Shown: positions 8,860 through 17,932, numbered from the stretch's first letter. The stretch is DNA of 64,000 bases from Alphaproteobacteria bacterium (GCA_011087645.1 JAALLF010000019.1:1-64000); one strand, 5' to 3'. The notes: generated by a model not told the origin, from the sequence alone. Made by a program: numbers and translations.

Positions 8860-9681
8860 ATGAGTGTAGATACCGAAGCAGACGCTGCGGCGAGCGGTCA
8901 GGGCGTCAAGCCCGCGCGAATTGCTATCAGCGGTGCCGGCAAGAGATACGGCGATCTTCAGGTCTTCCAAGACATCAATCTGGAATTCAACGAGCGCGAG
9001 ATCGTCACCGTCGTTGGCCCGTCGGGCTGCGGCAAGACGACATTGCTGCGCTGTATCGACGGTTTGATGCCGGTCTCCGACGGTGAAGTCAGGATCGAAG
9101 GCGATTTGATGACCCAGCCGCGCGAGGGCGTCGCCATGGTGTTTCAGCATTTTGGCCTGTTTCCCTGGAAAACGGTGACCCAGAATGTCGGTTACGGGCT
9201 AAAGCTGGCCGGGGTCAGCAGGGCGGAGATCGACGAGAAGGTTCCTTATTTCGTCAAGCTGGTCGGCCTTGAAGGGTTTGAGTCTGTTTACCCTTATCAA
9301 CTATCCGGCGGCATGCAGCAGCGCTGCGGTCTGGCCCGCGCCCTGGCGATGGAGCCCAGCGTGCTGCTGATGGACGAGCCGTTCGCCGCGGTTGACGCGC
9401 AGACCCGCGAGATTCTGCAGTTCGAGTTGCTGAGAATCTGGGAAATGCGGCCAATGACGATGGTTTTCGTCACCCATTCCATCGAAGAGGCGGTGCTAAT
9501 GGGCGATCGGGTCGTCGTCCTGAAGGGCCGACCGAGCAGCGTGTTTGAAACTATCGATGTGGATTTGCCGGCGCCGCGCGACCGCTCGACCTTGGCTCAT
9601 CCGCGATTTGCCGAACTTCGCGAACATGTTTGGGCCACATTGATGGACGAAGTTCGGGCTGCGGAGTTCGACGTGCGCTAG
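8860..9681 (+). CDS. NitT/TauT-type ABC transporter ATP-binding protein
   Basis: A 273-residue ATPase of the nitrate/sulfonate/taurine importer family. It has Walker A GPSGCGKT (53-60), the Q-loop in MVFQHFGLFPWKTV, the signature LSGGMQQR at about 147-154, Walker B VLLMDEPF and switch VTHSIEEA. It energises import of a small organic or sulfur/nitrogen compound from the cytoplasmic side. The binding protein and two permeases follow on the same strand, giving a complete importer. The 258-base gap before the binding protein suggests that gene has its own promoter or processing site. Confidence 0.93.
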   Translation: MSVDTEADAAASGQGVKPARIAISGAGKRYGDLQVFQDINLEFNEREIVTVVGPSGCGKTTLLRCIDGLMPVSDGEVRIEGDLMTQPREGVAMVFQHFGLFPWKTVTQNVGYGLKLAGVSRAEIDEKVPYFVKLVGLEGFESVYPYQLSGGMQQRCGLARALAMEPSVLLMDEPFAAVDAQTREILQFELLRIWEMRPMTMVFVTHSIEEAVLMGDRVVVLKGRPSSVFETIDVDLPAPRDRSTLAHPRFAELREHVWATLMDEVRAAEFDVR

Positions 9682-9939
9682 CACAGCGGTGGCGCGGAGG
9701 AATTGGGTGCGCCCCATCTTGTCTGGCTAGGCCGGCAAGTGGGAATGCTGGGAATTGAAATTTCGCGACTGTGATACTGGAGCGCGAATTGACCCGGTTG
9801 CGGAAGGCTTAGAGGCTTTCTGCCCGGTAACAAGGATCGGACGCAAGTTCGAGTTTGAACGCCCGGATTGGGCAAACGTGATGAAGTCTGGCCTGGTAAG
9901 CATACTGGTACGGACATCTTCTAAGGGAGGAGTGTAAAG
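9682..9939 (+). promoter_or_regulatory. Leader region of the binding-protein gene
   Basis: This gap between the ATPase and substrate-binding protein genes ends in a very strong ribosome site (GGGAGGAG, 9926-9933) ahead of ATG 9940. A 60-codon open frame inside it has no recognisable features and I do not call it. No classical promoter or riboswitch could be identified by eye. Confidence 0.3.
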
Positions 9940-10944
9940 ATGAAAGTTATTACCAAAGCACTGCCGTTTGTTGTTGCAGCAGCCGGCTTTTTTGGCGTTG
10001 CCACTTCGGGCATGGCTCAGGATTTGAAGGTTGCCATTCCGGCGACCCCACCCATTTGGGCCGGCATGGTCGCGCACGTCGCTGAGCAGGAAGGCATCTA
10101 TAAGAAATATGGTTTCAATGATGTCCTTATCCAGGCTTTCCCCATTGGTCCGCAGGCCACCGGCGCCGCCGGTCGGGGCGAGTTTCATATCGGCATTGGC
10201 CCGACCTCTCCGGCTTCTGTCGCCATTTCCAATGCCGGGATGCCGGTCGTTGGTATCGCCGGACAGAACAGCTCCGATTGGCTGATCGGCTCCACCAATG
10301 CCGATAAAACGACCTGCGAGTCGGTCGAAGGCGAGACGGCGGCTGTCGATCGCCGCGGTGGCATTCGCTTTATTCAGCTAGCGGGTCTCTTGCGCACCTG
10401 TGGTCTGAACCCGGGCAAGGTCGGCCAGTTGATCGAAGTCCGCTCTGCCGTCGACCAAGAGATGATCTCCGGCCGCGCGACGTTCGGTGTTCTGCACGCC
10501 GATGACGTGCCGGTTATCGAAGCTGCCGGTGTCAAGGTCCACACGGTTGCCATCATGGCCGACATTCAGCCGAATGCGCACTACGTCATGCATTTCGCAA
10601 ATACGAAAGCCTTGGCTGAAGACCGCGACTTTTACGTGCGCGCGACGGCTGCTCATATCGAAGCTTTTCGCTTCATGAACAACCCCGCCAACGTCGAGCG
10701 CGTTGCCGCTATCGGCGGTCCGGAGACCGGACGGGCTCAGAATTTTGCGATTGATGCCGTAAAATTCTATCAGTCTGTGAACTTCTTCCCCGAGAACGAT
10801 AACGGGCTGGACCGTAAAAAGGTTGAATCTTCGATTGCCGTGCAGAAGCGCGTCGGCAACATCGAAGGCGAGCCGGTTAAGTATGACGACATGGTCGATC
10901 TTTCGATCTACGCCGACGCTCTGAAGCTGGTCGACGGCAAATAG
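9940..10944 (+). CDS. NitT/TauT-type ABC transporter substrate-binding protein
   Basis: A 334-residue periplasmic binding protein. Residues 1 to about 27 are a signal peptide (basic start, hydrophobic core, cleavage after SGMAQ). The mature protein starts LKVAIPATPPIWAG and resembles NMT1/SsuA-like solute receptors. It carries GRGEFHIGIGPTSPASV, where such proteins contact ligand, and a C-terminal helical region. The exact ligand (taurine, sulfonate, nitrate, a pyrimidine precursor or an aromatic acid) cannot be read from sequence. Its ribosome site is unusually strong, as expected for a receptor needed in excess over its permease. Confidence 0.87.
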   Translation: MKVITKALPFVVAAAGFFGVATSGMAQDLKVAIPATPPIWAGMVAHVAEQEGIYKKYGFNDVLIQAFPIGPQATGAAGRGEFHIGIGPTSPASVAISNAGMPVVGIAGQNSSDWLIGSTNADKTTCESVEGETAAVDRRGGIRFIQLAGLLRTCGLNPGKVGQLIEVRSAVDQEMISGRATFGVLHADDVPVIEAAGVKVHTVAIMADIQPNAHYVMHFANTKALAEDRDFYVRATAAHIEAFRFMNNPANVERVAAIGGPETGRAQNFAIDAVKFYQSVNFFPENDNGLDRKKVESSIAVQKRVGNIEGEPVKYDDMVDLSIYADALKLVDGK

Positions 10945-10946
10945 GG

Positions 10947-11004
10947 ATCAGCGTTTCGCTGATTGATCCTAACTAGGCACCCCTTCCATTACGGAAGGGG
11001 TGCC
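10947..11004 (+). promoter_or_regulatory. Two tandem hairpins between binding protein and permease genes
   Basis: The first hairpin has arms 10947-10953 and 10957-10963 (ATCAGCG / CGCTGAT). The second has perfect 12-base arms, 10976-10987 and 10993-11004, with a 5-base loop. No T-run follows either stem. They may stabilise the binding-protein mRNA or attenuate read-through into the permease, a known arrangement in binding-protein-dependent operons. The second stem ends directly before the permease ribosome site. Confidence 0.65.
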
Positions 11005-11017
11005 AAGGGATTTGCAG

Positions 11018-11788
11018 ATGAACTCTCTTTGGGACAGTCGCCCCATTCGATTTTCCACCTACGCGGCCGGGTTACTCATCGGCGCGGTGTTGTGGGAATA
11101 TTTTGGCGGAAAGGTGAATCCGTCCTATGGCGCGCCTCTGTCCGCAACAGCAAAGCGGTTCATTTTTCTTGTATCCAACGGTCAGTTGCAGGATGCCGTG
11201 CTGGGCTCGTTGCAACTTTACTTCGTGGGATTCATCTCGGCGGTCCTGGCAGCCAGCTTGTTTGGCCTGCTGATGTCGCGTCTGAACTACCTTCGGGTGG
11301 GTTTTGAAAACTACATTATGCTGCTTTACGCGACACCGATGATTGCCATGGTGCCGTTTATCAAATCCGTATTGGAAATCGGATTTGCAGCCAAGTTCAC
11401 CGTTGTCTTCCTGTTTGGTTTCTTTCCCGTTCTCTACAATACGTTGGAGGGCGCGCGCAGTGTGAAGCCGGAAATGGTTGAAGTGGCAAAGTCCTTCCGC
11501 TCTGGCGAATTCGCCCTGTGGCGCGATCTGCTGATCCCCCATACGGTGCCGTTCATTCTGACCGGTATACGTCAAGGTGCGGGCCGGGCTCTAGTTGGTG
11601 TGGTGGCGGCGGAGTTCCTTATCTCCAGCAGCGGGCTTGGCGGTCTGATCCAGGATCAGCAGGGCAAATATTCCATGTCGGGCGTGTTCGCATCGATCAC
11701 CGTGCTGACGGCCATGGGTCTGCTTTTGATGTGGATCGGGCGGGTGCTTGAAAATCGGATGGCGGCGTGGCGGGGTCTAAACCGATGA
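11018..11788 (+). CDS. ABC transporter permease (NitT/TauT type), first
   Basis: A 256-residue inner-membrane permease with about six hydrophobic segments. The cytoplasmic coupling loop is EVAKSFRSGEFALWRDLLIPHTVPFILTG, in which the conserved EAA-loop glycine and LP elements are recognisable. An in-frame GTG exists at 11000, but ATG 11018 has AAGGGA seven bases upstream. It probably pairs with the next permease as a heterodimer, because the two genes overlap by ATGA. Confidence 0.9.
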   Translation: MNSLWDSRPIRFSTYAAGLLIGAVLWEYFGGKVNPSYGAPLSATAKRFIFLVSNGQLQDAVLGSLQLYFVGFISAVLAASLFGLLMSRLNYLRVGFENYIMLLYATPMIAMVPFIKSVLEIGFAAKFTVVFLFGFFPVLYNTLEGARSVKPEMVEVAKSFRSGEFALWRDLLIPHTVPFILTGIRQGAGRALVGVVAAEFLISSSGLGGLIQDQQGKYSMSGVFASITVLTAMGLLLMWIGRVLENRMAAWRGLNR

Positions 11789-12711
11789 CGACAGAAACCG
11801 GCACAACCACCCGTATTCCCGGCGCATCGACGGCTGAGAGGGTTCAGCCGGGTAGGGACCTTCTCTGGCGCATTGTCAGCTCCGGTATCTTTGCCAAAAT
11901 TTTGGTTGGTGTCGTGATCGTCACGGTGTGGCAGATGGGCATGGACAGCCTAGGCTCGAACTTTGACTATGTCGCCAGACCAACAGGTATCTTCGAGGCT
12001 ATCCCGGTCACGATTGCGCCTGAATGGTACTTCACCACCTTCCTGAATACGCCGGAAGCCTATACGCCAATCGTCCAGGCGGCTCACGAACGGTTCATGG
12101 CCGGCATTGTCAGCACAATGGGCGCAATTTTCGTTGGCCTTTTTATCGCACTGGTAGCCGGCACCATCGTCGGTGTCCTCATGGGCCGGATAAAGGCCGT
12201 GGACCGGTTGCTGAATTTCTATGTTATTGCGTTCTATGCGATGCCCATGGTTGCCATCGTGCCCGTGGTCGTCAATTGGTTTGGCAGCAGCGGCGGCGGC
12301 ACGCGTATGGCCATCATTCTGTTTGCCGGGTTTTTCTCCATCACCTTGAACATGGCCGATGGCGCGCGAGCGACGCCGCCTGAATATCTCGACGTCGCCA
12401 AGGCCTATCGGGCAAAACCGTGGAATGTCTGGTTCGGCATCGCGATCCCGGCAGCCATGCCATATCTGTTGGCCGGTATCAGGCTGGCGGCCGGACGTGC
12501 TCTGGTCGGCGCGGTTATTGCCGAAATGCTCACCGGGACGCCCAACAGTCTCGGTAACTTCATTTTGCTGGAGGCCGGTAATCTCCGCTACAACGAAGCG
12601 TTTGTTGCGGTGCTGGTGCTGTCATTTTTCGGCGTTGGCATTGAAGTCGTATTGAATTGGTCGACCCGCATGTTCCTGCCGTGGTACCGCCGTGAAGGTC
12701 GCGGTCAGTAA
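11785..12711 (+). CDS. ABC transporter permease (NitT/TauT type), second
   Basis: A 308-residue permease, longer at the N terminus than its partner and carrying an extra periplasmic loop after the first membrane segment (about residues 55-110). It has the EAA-type coupling loop DVAKAYRAKPWNVWFGIAIPAAMPYLLAG. ATG 11785 overlaps the TGA of the first permease, which supports coupled synthesis. It closes the importer operon that began at 8860. Confidence 0.9.
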   Translation: MTTETGTTTRIPGASTAERVQPGRDLLWRIVSSGIFAKILVGVVIVTVWQMGMDSLGSNFDYVARPTGIFEAIPVTIAPEWYFTTFLNTPEAYTPIVQAAHERFMAGIVSTMGAIFVGLFIALVAGTIVGVLMGRIKAVDRLLNFYVIAFYAMPMVAIVPVVVNWFGSSGGGTRMAIILFAGFFSITLNMADGARATPPEYLDVAKAYRAKPWNVWFGIAIPAAMPYLLAGIRLAAGRALVGAVIAEMLTGTPNSLGNFILLEAGNLRYNEAFVAVLVLSFFGVGIEVVLNWSTRMFLPWYRREGRGQ

Positions 12712-12756
12712 CTACAGCGACCGGGGTCAAGGCGCCGGTCGGGGTCGCCCGATGCC

Positions 12757-13122
12757 GTGACCCCCCGTATCGAATCTTTGAGCGCGGTGACGCTGGCGAC
12801 CCACGACATGGCGCGCGCCATCGCCTTCTATCAAGCGCTCGGATTCCAAATTCGCTACGGCGGCGTGACCGCGGAGCTGACCAGCTTCGACGCCGGCAAC
12901 AGTTTCCTCAATGTGGTCCAGGCCCCCAAAGACGCGCCGATTTCCTGGTGGGGGCGGGCGATCTTTTACGTCGACGATGTCGACGTCATGTACGCCCGCG
13001 CGTTGGCGGAAGGGTTCACGCCCGAGGCGCCGCCGCAAAACGCGCAGTGGGGCGAGCGATATTTCCATCTCACCGATCCCGACGGCCACGAACTAAGCTT
13101 CGCCCGCCCGCTGGGGAAATAA
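12757..13122 (+). CDS. VOC superfamily (glyoxalase-like) protein
   Basis: A 121-residue single vicinal-oxygen-chelate domain (SAVTLATHDMARAIAFYQALGF, then YFHLTDPDGHELSFARPL). Members are metal-dependent isomerases, dioxygenases or resistance proteins, and the activity here cannot be assigned. A GTG at 12757 gives the best full-length domain. It lies 45 bases after the importer operon and could be co-transcribed. Confidence 0.8.
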   Translation: MTPRIESLSAVTLATHDMARAIAFYQALGFQIRYGGVTAELTSFDAGNSFLNVVQAPKDAPISWWGRAIFYVDDVDVMYARALAEGFTPEAPPQNAQWGERYFHLTDPDGHELSFARPLGK

Positions 13123-13142
13123 ACGGCGGCATGGATAGCGCC

Positions 13143-13220
13143 GTGCTTCGAGACGGCGCTACGCGCCTCCTCAGCATGAGGGTATTGTATAAAATTCCAC
13201 AACCTCATCCTGAGAGCCTG
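13143..13220. repeat. Dispersed inverted repeat, TCGAGACGGCGC...CATGAGG type
   Basis: A copy of the TCGAGA/CTCATCCTGAG family, with a GGCGCTACGCGCC stem within its left arm and CCTCATCCTGAG as the start of a second arm at 13203. Together with the next repeat it fills most of the gene-free stretch 13123-13518. Confidence 0.75.
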
Positions 13221-13294
13221 GCCGGAAATGAATTGTTTGTTTCTAAGACCTTGTTCCCCGCCCCGTGGGAGAAAACCAAACGCAATGGCTAACG

Positions 13295-13400
13295 CCACCC
13301 CCCTCCCTAACCCTCCCCCTCGCTGGGGGGAGGGAAATTATTAGCGACCCGCTGGCTATTACCCCCTCCCCCTTGAGGGGGGAGGGTTGGGGTGGGGGTG
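13295..13400. repeat. Large inverted repeat of CCCTCCC/GGGAGGG type
   Basis: The left half (CACCCCCCTCCCTAACCC...) is the reverse complement of the right half (...GGGTTGGGGTGGGGGTG), so the element is a long imperfect palindrome with two short inner hairpins. Related shorter elements occur at 22850, 25064, 40256 and 40340. The remainder of 13401-13518 shows nothing recognisable. Confidence 0.8.
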
Positions 13401-13518
13401 ATGACGCTCGAGGGTCAGATTGATAAACCGCTGATATCGCTCACTTCATTTTGAGTCAGACTCTGAGGAGCGATCGAAGATCGCGTCTCGAAGGATCAAG
13501 AGGGGCTCCGCTGCGCGC

Positions 13519-13812
13519 CTAAGTCTCAATGTCGGCGACGATGATGTTGGCGACCGCCGGCATGGCGACAGCCAGCGCGGCTTGATGCGCCTCATGGGGC
13601 CCATATCCGGCCAGCGCGTCCTTGTCGCGCAGGGTGACGACGCCGCAATGGGTGAAGTTGCCGGCGCGGTCGGTGAAATTCTTGCCGAACTCGACCGATT
13701 CAACCCCGTCGATCTGTCCGGGAAACGCATTCACCGCCGATGAGAAACCATCGATTATTGCGTCGTCGGTGCCGTCTTTCCATTCCACGAACACCATGTG
13801 CTTTATGGACAT
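13519..13812 (-). CDS. Stress-responsive Dabb-type alpha/beta barrel protein
   Basis: A 97-residue dimeric alpha/beta-barrel protein (IKHMVFVEWKDG at the start, then VESVEFGKNF and HCGVVTLRDKDALAGY). The Dabb family includes stress-induced proteins and some polyketide cyclases. No catalytic set can be assigned. A GAGGGAGAG ribosome site precedes ATG 13812. It lies upstream of nothing on its strand except the repeat-rich gap, and an SDR gene precedes it. Confidence 0.82.
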   Translation of the reverse strand: MSIKHMVFVEWKDGTDDAIIDGFSSAVNAFPGQIDGVESVEFGKNFTDRAGNFTHCGVVTLRDKDALAGYGPHEAHQAALAVAMPAVANIIVADIET

Positions 13813-13873
13813 ATTTCTCTCCCTCGAAAGCGATTAAATTCTGCGGTTAGTTTAGCGGGTTATCGATCGCCGG

Positions 13874-14635
13874 TCATCCGGTCCAGCGGCCGCCATTGAC
13901 GTCGAGCGTGGTGCCGGTGGTGAAGGCGGCGCCCGGAGTGCTTAAATACCAGACGGCGTGAGCTATTTCTTCCGGCGTGCCCAGCCGGCCCAGCGGCATG
14001 TTATTGGCGATCGCTTCCATGCGTTCGGCGTGGAGGACGGCGATGCGCGGCGTCATCACCGTGCCCGGCGCGACCATGTTTACAGTGATGCCGAAGGGCG
14101 CCAATTCGACCGCCGCACGGCGCGTCAAGCCGCCGACAGCGGCCTTAGCGGCGGAATAATCGAGGGCGGCGTGGGCTGACGATGTGCGGCCGGCGGCCGA
14201 CCCGATGGAGACGATGCGGCCATAATTATTGGCCTTCATCGCCGGGATGACGGCGCGCAGGGGGATGTAAATACCCGTCAAGTTCCATTCGATGCCAGCT
14301 CGCCAGGTTTCGGCGTCGTGTTCTTCGATGGTGGGGGTCGAATGAAACCCGCCGGCGCACCCGGCTAATATATCGAGGCGGCCGAATTGATCGACGATGC
14401 TGGCGACCGCGCCGTCCATATCGGCTTCCGATGTGCATTCCGCGGTGATCAAAATCGCCTCGCCGCCGGCGGCGCGAATGCCTTCGACCACCGTTTCGCC
14501 ACGATCCCCGTCGCGGTCGATGATCGCGACCTTGGCGCCCTCGGCGGCGAACCGCTCAGCGCTGGCCTGGCCGATCCCCGCCGCCCCGCCGGTCACCGCG
14601 GCAACCTGGCCCTTGATTGACGCTAGTTCCGTCAT
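13874..14635 (-). CDS. Short-chain dehydrogenase/reductase
   Basis: A 253-residue classical SDR. The nucleotide motif is TGGAAGIGQ (about 15-23), followed by the structural LDILAGCAGG (normally NNAG) and the catalytic Tyr/Lys in YSAAKAAV near 158-162. The serine lies in GSAAGR. The C-terminal LDVNGGRWTG is typical. An acidic residue after strand two (IIDRDGDRG) favours NAD(H). The substrate is unknown. It may be co-transcribed with the Dabb-type gene downstream. A GGGGGAA ribosome site precedes ATG 14635. Confidence 0.9.
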   Translation of the reverse strand: MTELASIKGQVAAVTGGAAGIGQASAERFAAEGAKVAIIDRDGDRGETVVEGIRAAGGEAILITAECTSEADMDGAVASIVDQFGRLDILAGCAGGFHSTPTIEEHDAETWRAGIEWNLTGIYIPLRAVIPAMKANNYGRIVSIGSAAGRTSSAHAALDYSAAKAAVGGLTRRAAVELAPFGITVNMVAPGTVMTPRIAVLHAERMEAIANNMPLGRLGTPEEIAHAVWYLSTPGAAFTTGTTLDVNGGRWTG

Positions 14636-14814
14636 CGCAATTCCCCCTGATTTATTGTTTCACCGACTTGTTGTGTGGTGTTTATCGGCAGAATTTAACA
14701 TGCCAGCGCAGGAGACCCCAGCGGCTTTGCCGTTGAGGCCCTTAGCGCTAAAGTAGGACCAGCGAATTCCGAGATGTAATTCAAGCATCCGAACCAAATC
14801 TCAAGGGGGACACC

Positions 14815-16584
14815 ATGGACGACATCAAACATACGGCCGATCCGCTGTTCAAAAGCGAAGTGCGCGAAGGCATGCGCATCGACTGGGATGTGCCCATTGA
14901 AATGGATGATGGACTGGTGCTGCGCGCCAATGTCTACCGGCCCGACGATGAGGGTCAATATCCGGTCATCATGTCCTATGGTCCCTATGGCAAGGATCTG
15001 CATTTCGAGGAGCTCTACAAGACCTGCTGGGATCTGATGTGTCAGAACCATCCGGATGTCCCGGCGGGGTCGAGCAATATCCATCAGGCCTGGGAAGTCG
15101 CCGACCTTGAAAAATGGGTGCCGCACGGCTACGCGCTGGTGCGCGTCGATTCGCGTGGCGCCGGTCGCTCGCCGGGTTATCTCGAACATTTCAGTTCGCG
15201 CGAGACCCAGGATTTTGCCGCCTGCATCGAATGGGGCGGCGTGCAGGTCTGGTCGAATGGCAAGGTTGGCCTGAGCGGTATTTCCTATTACGCCATCAAT
15301 CAGTGGCAGGTTGCGGCGCTGCAGCCCAAGCATCTCGCGGCGATTTGCCCGTGGGAGGGTTCGAGCGACTATTACCGCGAGGGCGCCTATCACGGCGGTA
15401 TCTACTCGTCCTTTGCGCGCCACTGGTACGACATGCAAATCATGCAAATTCAGCATGGCTATGGCGACCGCGGCTACAAATCCCGCGCCAATGGCGTCCT
15501 CGCCGCCGGGCCCGACACCGTGTCCGACGAGGAGCTTGCCGCCACCCGGTTCGATCTGCACGCCTCGATGCGCGCGCATCCACTCGACGACGAATTCTTC
15601 GCCGAACGCGCCGTCGATTATTCGAAGATCGAAGTGCCGATTCTGAGTTGCGGCAATTGGGGCGGCGCGCCGCTGCATCCGCGCGGCAATTTTCACGGCT
15701 ACATGTTGCCGCCATCGAAGCAGAAATGGCTCGAAGTCCACGGCCTCGAGCACTGGTCGCTGTACTACACCGACTATGGCAACGATTTGCAGATGCGGTT
15801 CTTCGATTGCTTCCTGAAGGGCGACGATTCGGGTTGGAAGGATCAGCCCCAGGTCTCGCTGAATGTGCGCCACCCCGGCGAAAAGTTCGTGCTGCGGGCC
15901 GAAGAGGACTGGCCGCTGCCGCGCACCGAATGGACCAAGTTTCATTTCGAACCGGCGGGTCAGATACTGTCGGAAACGCCGGCTGGTAAAGCCGCCGAGA
16001 TCACCTATGAAGCGATGGGCGACGGGTTGACCTTCGTGTCGAACCCGGTTGCCGACGACACCGAAATCTGCGGTCCGATGGCGGTCAAGCTAAACGTATC
16101 GTCGGACACCAAGGACGCTGATATGTTCGTCATCCTGCGGGTCTTCCAACCGGATATGAAGGAAGTCACCTTCCGCGGCGCGCTCGACCCGCACACGCCG
16201 GTGGCCTCGGGTTGGTTGCGCGCGTCGCACCGCAAGCTCGATCCGGCGCGGTCGGAAGAATGGGCCCCGTTCCATTCGCATGACGAGGTCGAGGCGTTGA
16301 CGCCCGGCGAGGTCTACGAACTCGATATCGAGATTCATGCGACCGGGATCGTGGTCCCCAAAGGCTATCGCTTCGCCCTGTCGATCCGCGGTTGCGACTA
16401 TGTCTACCCGGGTGAGCCCAATGCCGGCCTGTCGAACATGAAGAACACCTTCACCGGTGTCGGACCGTTCCTCCACGACGATGAGACGGATCGCCCGCCG
16501 GCAATATTCGACAATAATGTGACGGTGCATCTGGGTCCCGACCATCCGGGCTATGCACTGCTGCCGATCATTCCGGCGAAGTAG
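14815..16584 (+). CDS. CocE/NonD family hydrolase
   Basis: A 589-residue hydrolase of the X-Pro dipeptidyl-peptidase S15 / cocaine-esterase family. The alpha/beta-hydrolase core has Ser154 in GLSGISYY as nucleophile. His in HGLEHWSLYY, near residue 308, is one candidate for a catalytic histidine. A C-terminal jelly-roll domain begins around residue 345 (ETPAGKAAEITYEAM) and ends with VHLGPDHPGYALLPI. Family members cleave esters, amides or beta-lactam-type substrates. No signal peptide is seen, so it is probably cytoplasmic. AAGGGGGA precedes the ATG. The next gene, an MDR, lies 47 bases downstream on the same strand. Confidence 0.88.
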   Translation: MDDIKHTADPLFKSEVREGMRIDWDVPIEMDDGLVLRANVYRPDDEGQYPVIMSYGPYGKDLHFEELYKTCWDLMCQNHPDVPAGSSNIHQAWEVADLEKWVPHGYALVRVDSRGAGRSPGYLEHFSSRETQDFAACIEWGGVQVWSNGKVGLSGISYYAINQWQVAALQPKHLAAICPWEGSSDYYREGAYHGGIYSSFARHWYDMQIMQIQHGYGDRGYKSRANGVLAAGPDTVSDEELAATRFDLHASMRAHPLDDEFFAERAVDYSKIEVPILSCGNWGGAPLHPRGNFHGYMLPPSKQKWLEVHGLEHWSLYYTDYGNDLQMRFFDCFLKGDDSGWKDQPQVSLNVRHPGEKFVLRAEEDWPLPRTEWTKFHFEPAGQILSETPAGKAAEITYEAMGDGLTFVSNPVADDTEICGPMAVKLNVSSDTKDADMFVILRVFQPDMKEVTFRGALDPHTPVASGWLRASHRKLDPARSEEWAPFHSHDEVEALTPGEVYELDIEIHATGIVVPKGYRFALSIRGCDYVYPGEPNAGLSNMKNTFTGVGPFLHDDETDRPPAIFDNNVTVHLGPDHPGYALLPIIPAK

Positions 16585-16631
16585 GGCCGGCGAAGTAAGC
16601 GTATTTAACAGTTGGTCTGAGGAGCACAGTG

Positions 16632-17666
16632 ATGAAAGCGGTGATGATGCACGAATTCGGCGGTCCCGAGGTCCTCAATTATCAGGATGTCGAGACCCCC
16701 GAACCGGGACCCGATGATGTGCTGGTGAAGGTCCACGCGGTGTCGGTGAACCGCACACTGGATCTGGTGGTGCGTGAAAATAAGTATGCACGCACCCCAG
16801 TGCTACCCCATATCCTGGGGGTCGATCCCTCCGGCGTCATCGAGGCGGTGGGGTCCAATGTCACAGACCGCAAGGTTGGCGAGCGGGTCTATTGCAGCCT
16901 GTTTGTGAAAAGCGACGATCCCGACGCGATGAACCTGCCCGGCGTAGGTGCAGTGATGTTCCTCGGCGTCAATGTTTGGGGCGGCTATGCGGAATACGTC
17001 AAAGTGCCGGCGGAGAACGCCCAGCCGATCCCTGACAGCTTGGATTTCTATGACGCTACTGTGGTCGGCCGCCACCTGGCCACGGCGATCAACCAAATCG
17101 AAGGTGTTGGCCAGGTCTCCGAAGGTGACTGGGTATTGGTGATGGGAGCCTCTGGCGGGCTCGGCAGCGCCGCCGTCCAGGTCGCCAAACTCAATGGGGC
17201 CAATGTCATCGGTGCGGCGGGAGCCGACGCGCGGGTGCAGGCGGCAATCGATTGCGGCGCCGATCATGGCGTGAATTACCGCACGCAAGATTTGGCGGAA
17301 GAGGTGGCGCGCATTACCGGCGGGCAAGGGGCGAAACTGGTCTGCGAAAATATTGGCGACCCGGATCTATTTCCCGGCGCCTTCAACAGCCTGGGGCGTG
17401 GCGGCAAGATGGTCACCGCGGGGGCTCATGCCGGCGGCCATGTCGAACTCGATCTATGGAAGCTCTATCTGTTTCAACTGCAAATCATCGGCGAACCCCG
17501 TGAACAGCCCGGCGGTTTGGCCCGGGCTCTGAAGATGGCCGGTGAACACGACATCAAATGCCTGATCGATCAGGTGCTGCCGCTGAGCGCAGCGCAGGAA
17601 GGCCACCGCATCGCTGGCGCGCGCGGCGGCACCGGCAAAGTGATCCTCGATCCGACGCTGGACTAG
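16632..17666 (+). CDS. Zinc-independent MDR family NADPH:quinone oxidoreductase-like protein
   Basis: A 344-residue medium-chain dehydrogenase/reductase. The catalytic GroES-like half begins MKAVMMHEFGGPEVL. The Rossmann half contains the nucleotide loop VMGASGGLGSAAVQVA (about residues 170-185). The structural and catalytic zinc ligands of alcohol dehydrogenases are absent, as in quinone oxidoreductases. ATG 16632 follows a GAGGAG ribosome site; an in-frame GTG lies one codon upstream. It probably forms an operon with the CocE hydrolase. Confidence 0.88.
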   Translation: MKAVMMHEFGGPEVLNYQDVETPEPGPDDVLVKVHAVSVNRTLDLVVRENKYARTPVLPHILGVDPSGVIEAVGSNVTDRKVGERVYCSLFVKSDDPDAMNLPGVGAVMFLGVNVWGGYAEYVKVPAENAQPIPDSLDFYDATVVGRHLATAINQIEGVGQVSEGDWVLVMGASGGLGSAAVQVAKLNGANVIGAAGADARVQAAIDCGADHGVNYRTQDLAEEVARITGGQGAKLVCENIGDPDLFPGAFNSLGRGGKMVTAGAHAGGHVELDLWKLYLFQLQIIGEPREQPGGLARALKMAGEHDIKCLIDQVLPLSAAQEGHRIAGARGGTGKVILDPTLD

Positions 17667-17674
17667 GGCGCGTT

Positions 17675-17878
17675 TCAGCCCGCCCAGCAAAACACCGACA
17701 GGCAGGTGCCGAAGGGCTTATCGACGGTCGCATAGAGCAATGTGTCGAGCCCGAAGGCGATAACCAGCAACGGCAGACAGAAGAAGAGCGCGAAATAAAG
17801 TGCCGCCCATAGGGTGAACCGGCGCCGGGGTACGGTGATGCCGTGCACTGTTTGCGGCCGTCTGAACATCGCGATCAT
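17675..17878 (-). CDS. Small single-span membrane protein
   Basis: A 67-residue protein with a basic N terminus (RRPQTVHGITVPRRRF), a long hydrophobic segment (about 22-47) and a short C-terminal part containing two cysteines. It sits convergent to the MDR gene and divergent from the GNAT-like gene, with its ATG 54 bases from that gene's chosen start. Composition and the clean fit to the gap support a real gene, but I do not recognise the family. Confidence 0.55.
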   Translation of the reverse strand: MIAMFRRPQTVHGITVPRRRFTLWAALYFALFFCLPLLVIAFGLDTLLYATVDKPFGTCLSVFCWAG

Positions 17879-17932
17879 GGCGTGACGCTATACACATTGC
17901 GGCGCAGCGACGAAACCATTCATATTGTCGTG

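Noticed and set aside
9755..9937. A 60-codon frame before the binding-protein gene
   Set aside because: It has no recognisable ribosome site or family features and lies in a leader region.
14695..15945. A 416-codon minus-strand frame
   Set aside because: It lies entirely opposite the CocE hydrolase gene, whose catalytic motifs are clear; long antisense frames are common at this GC content.
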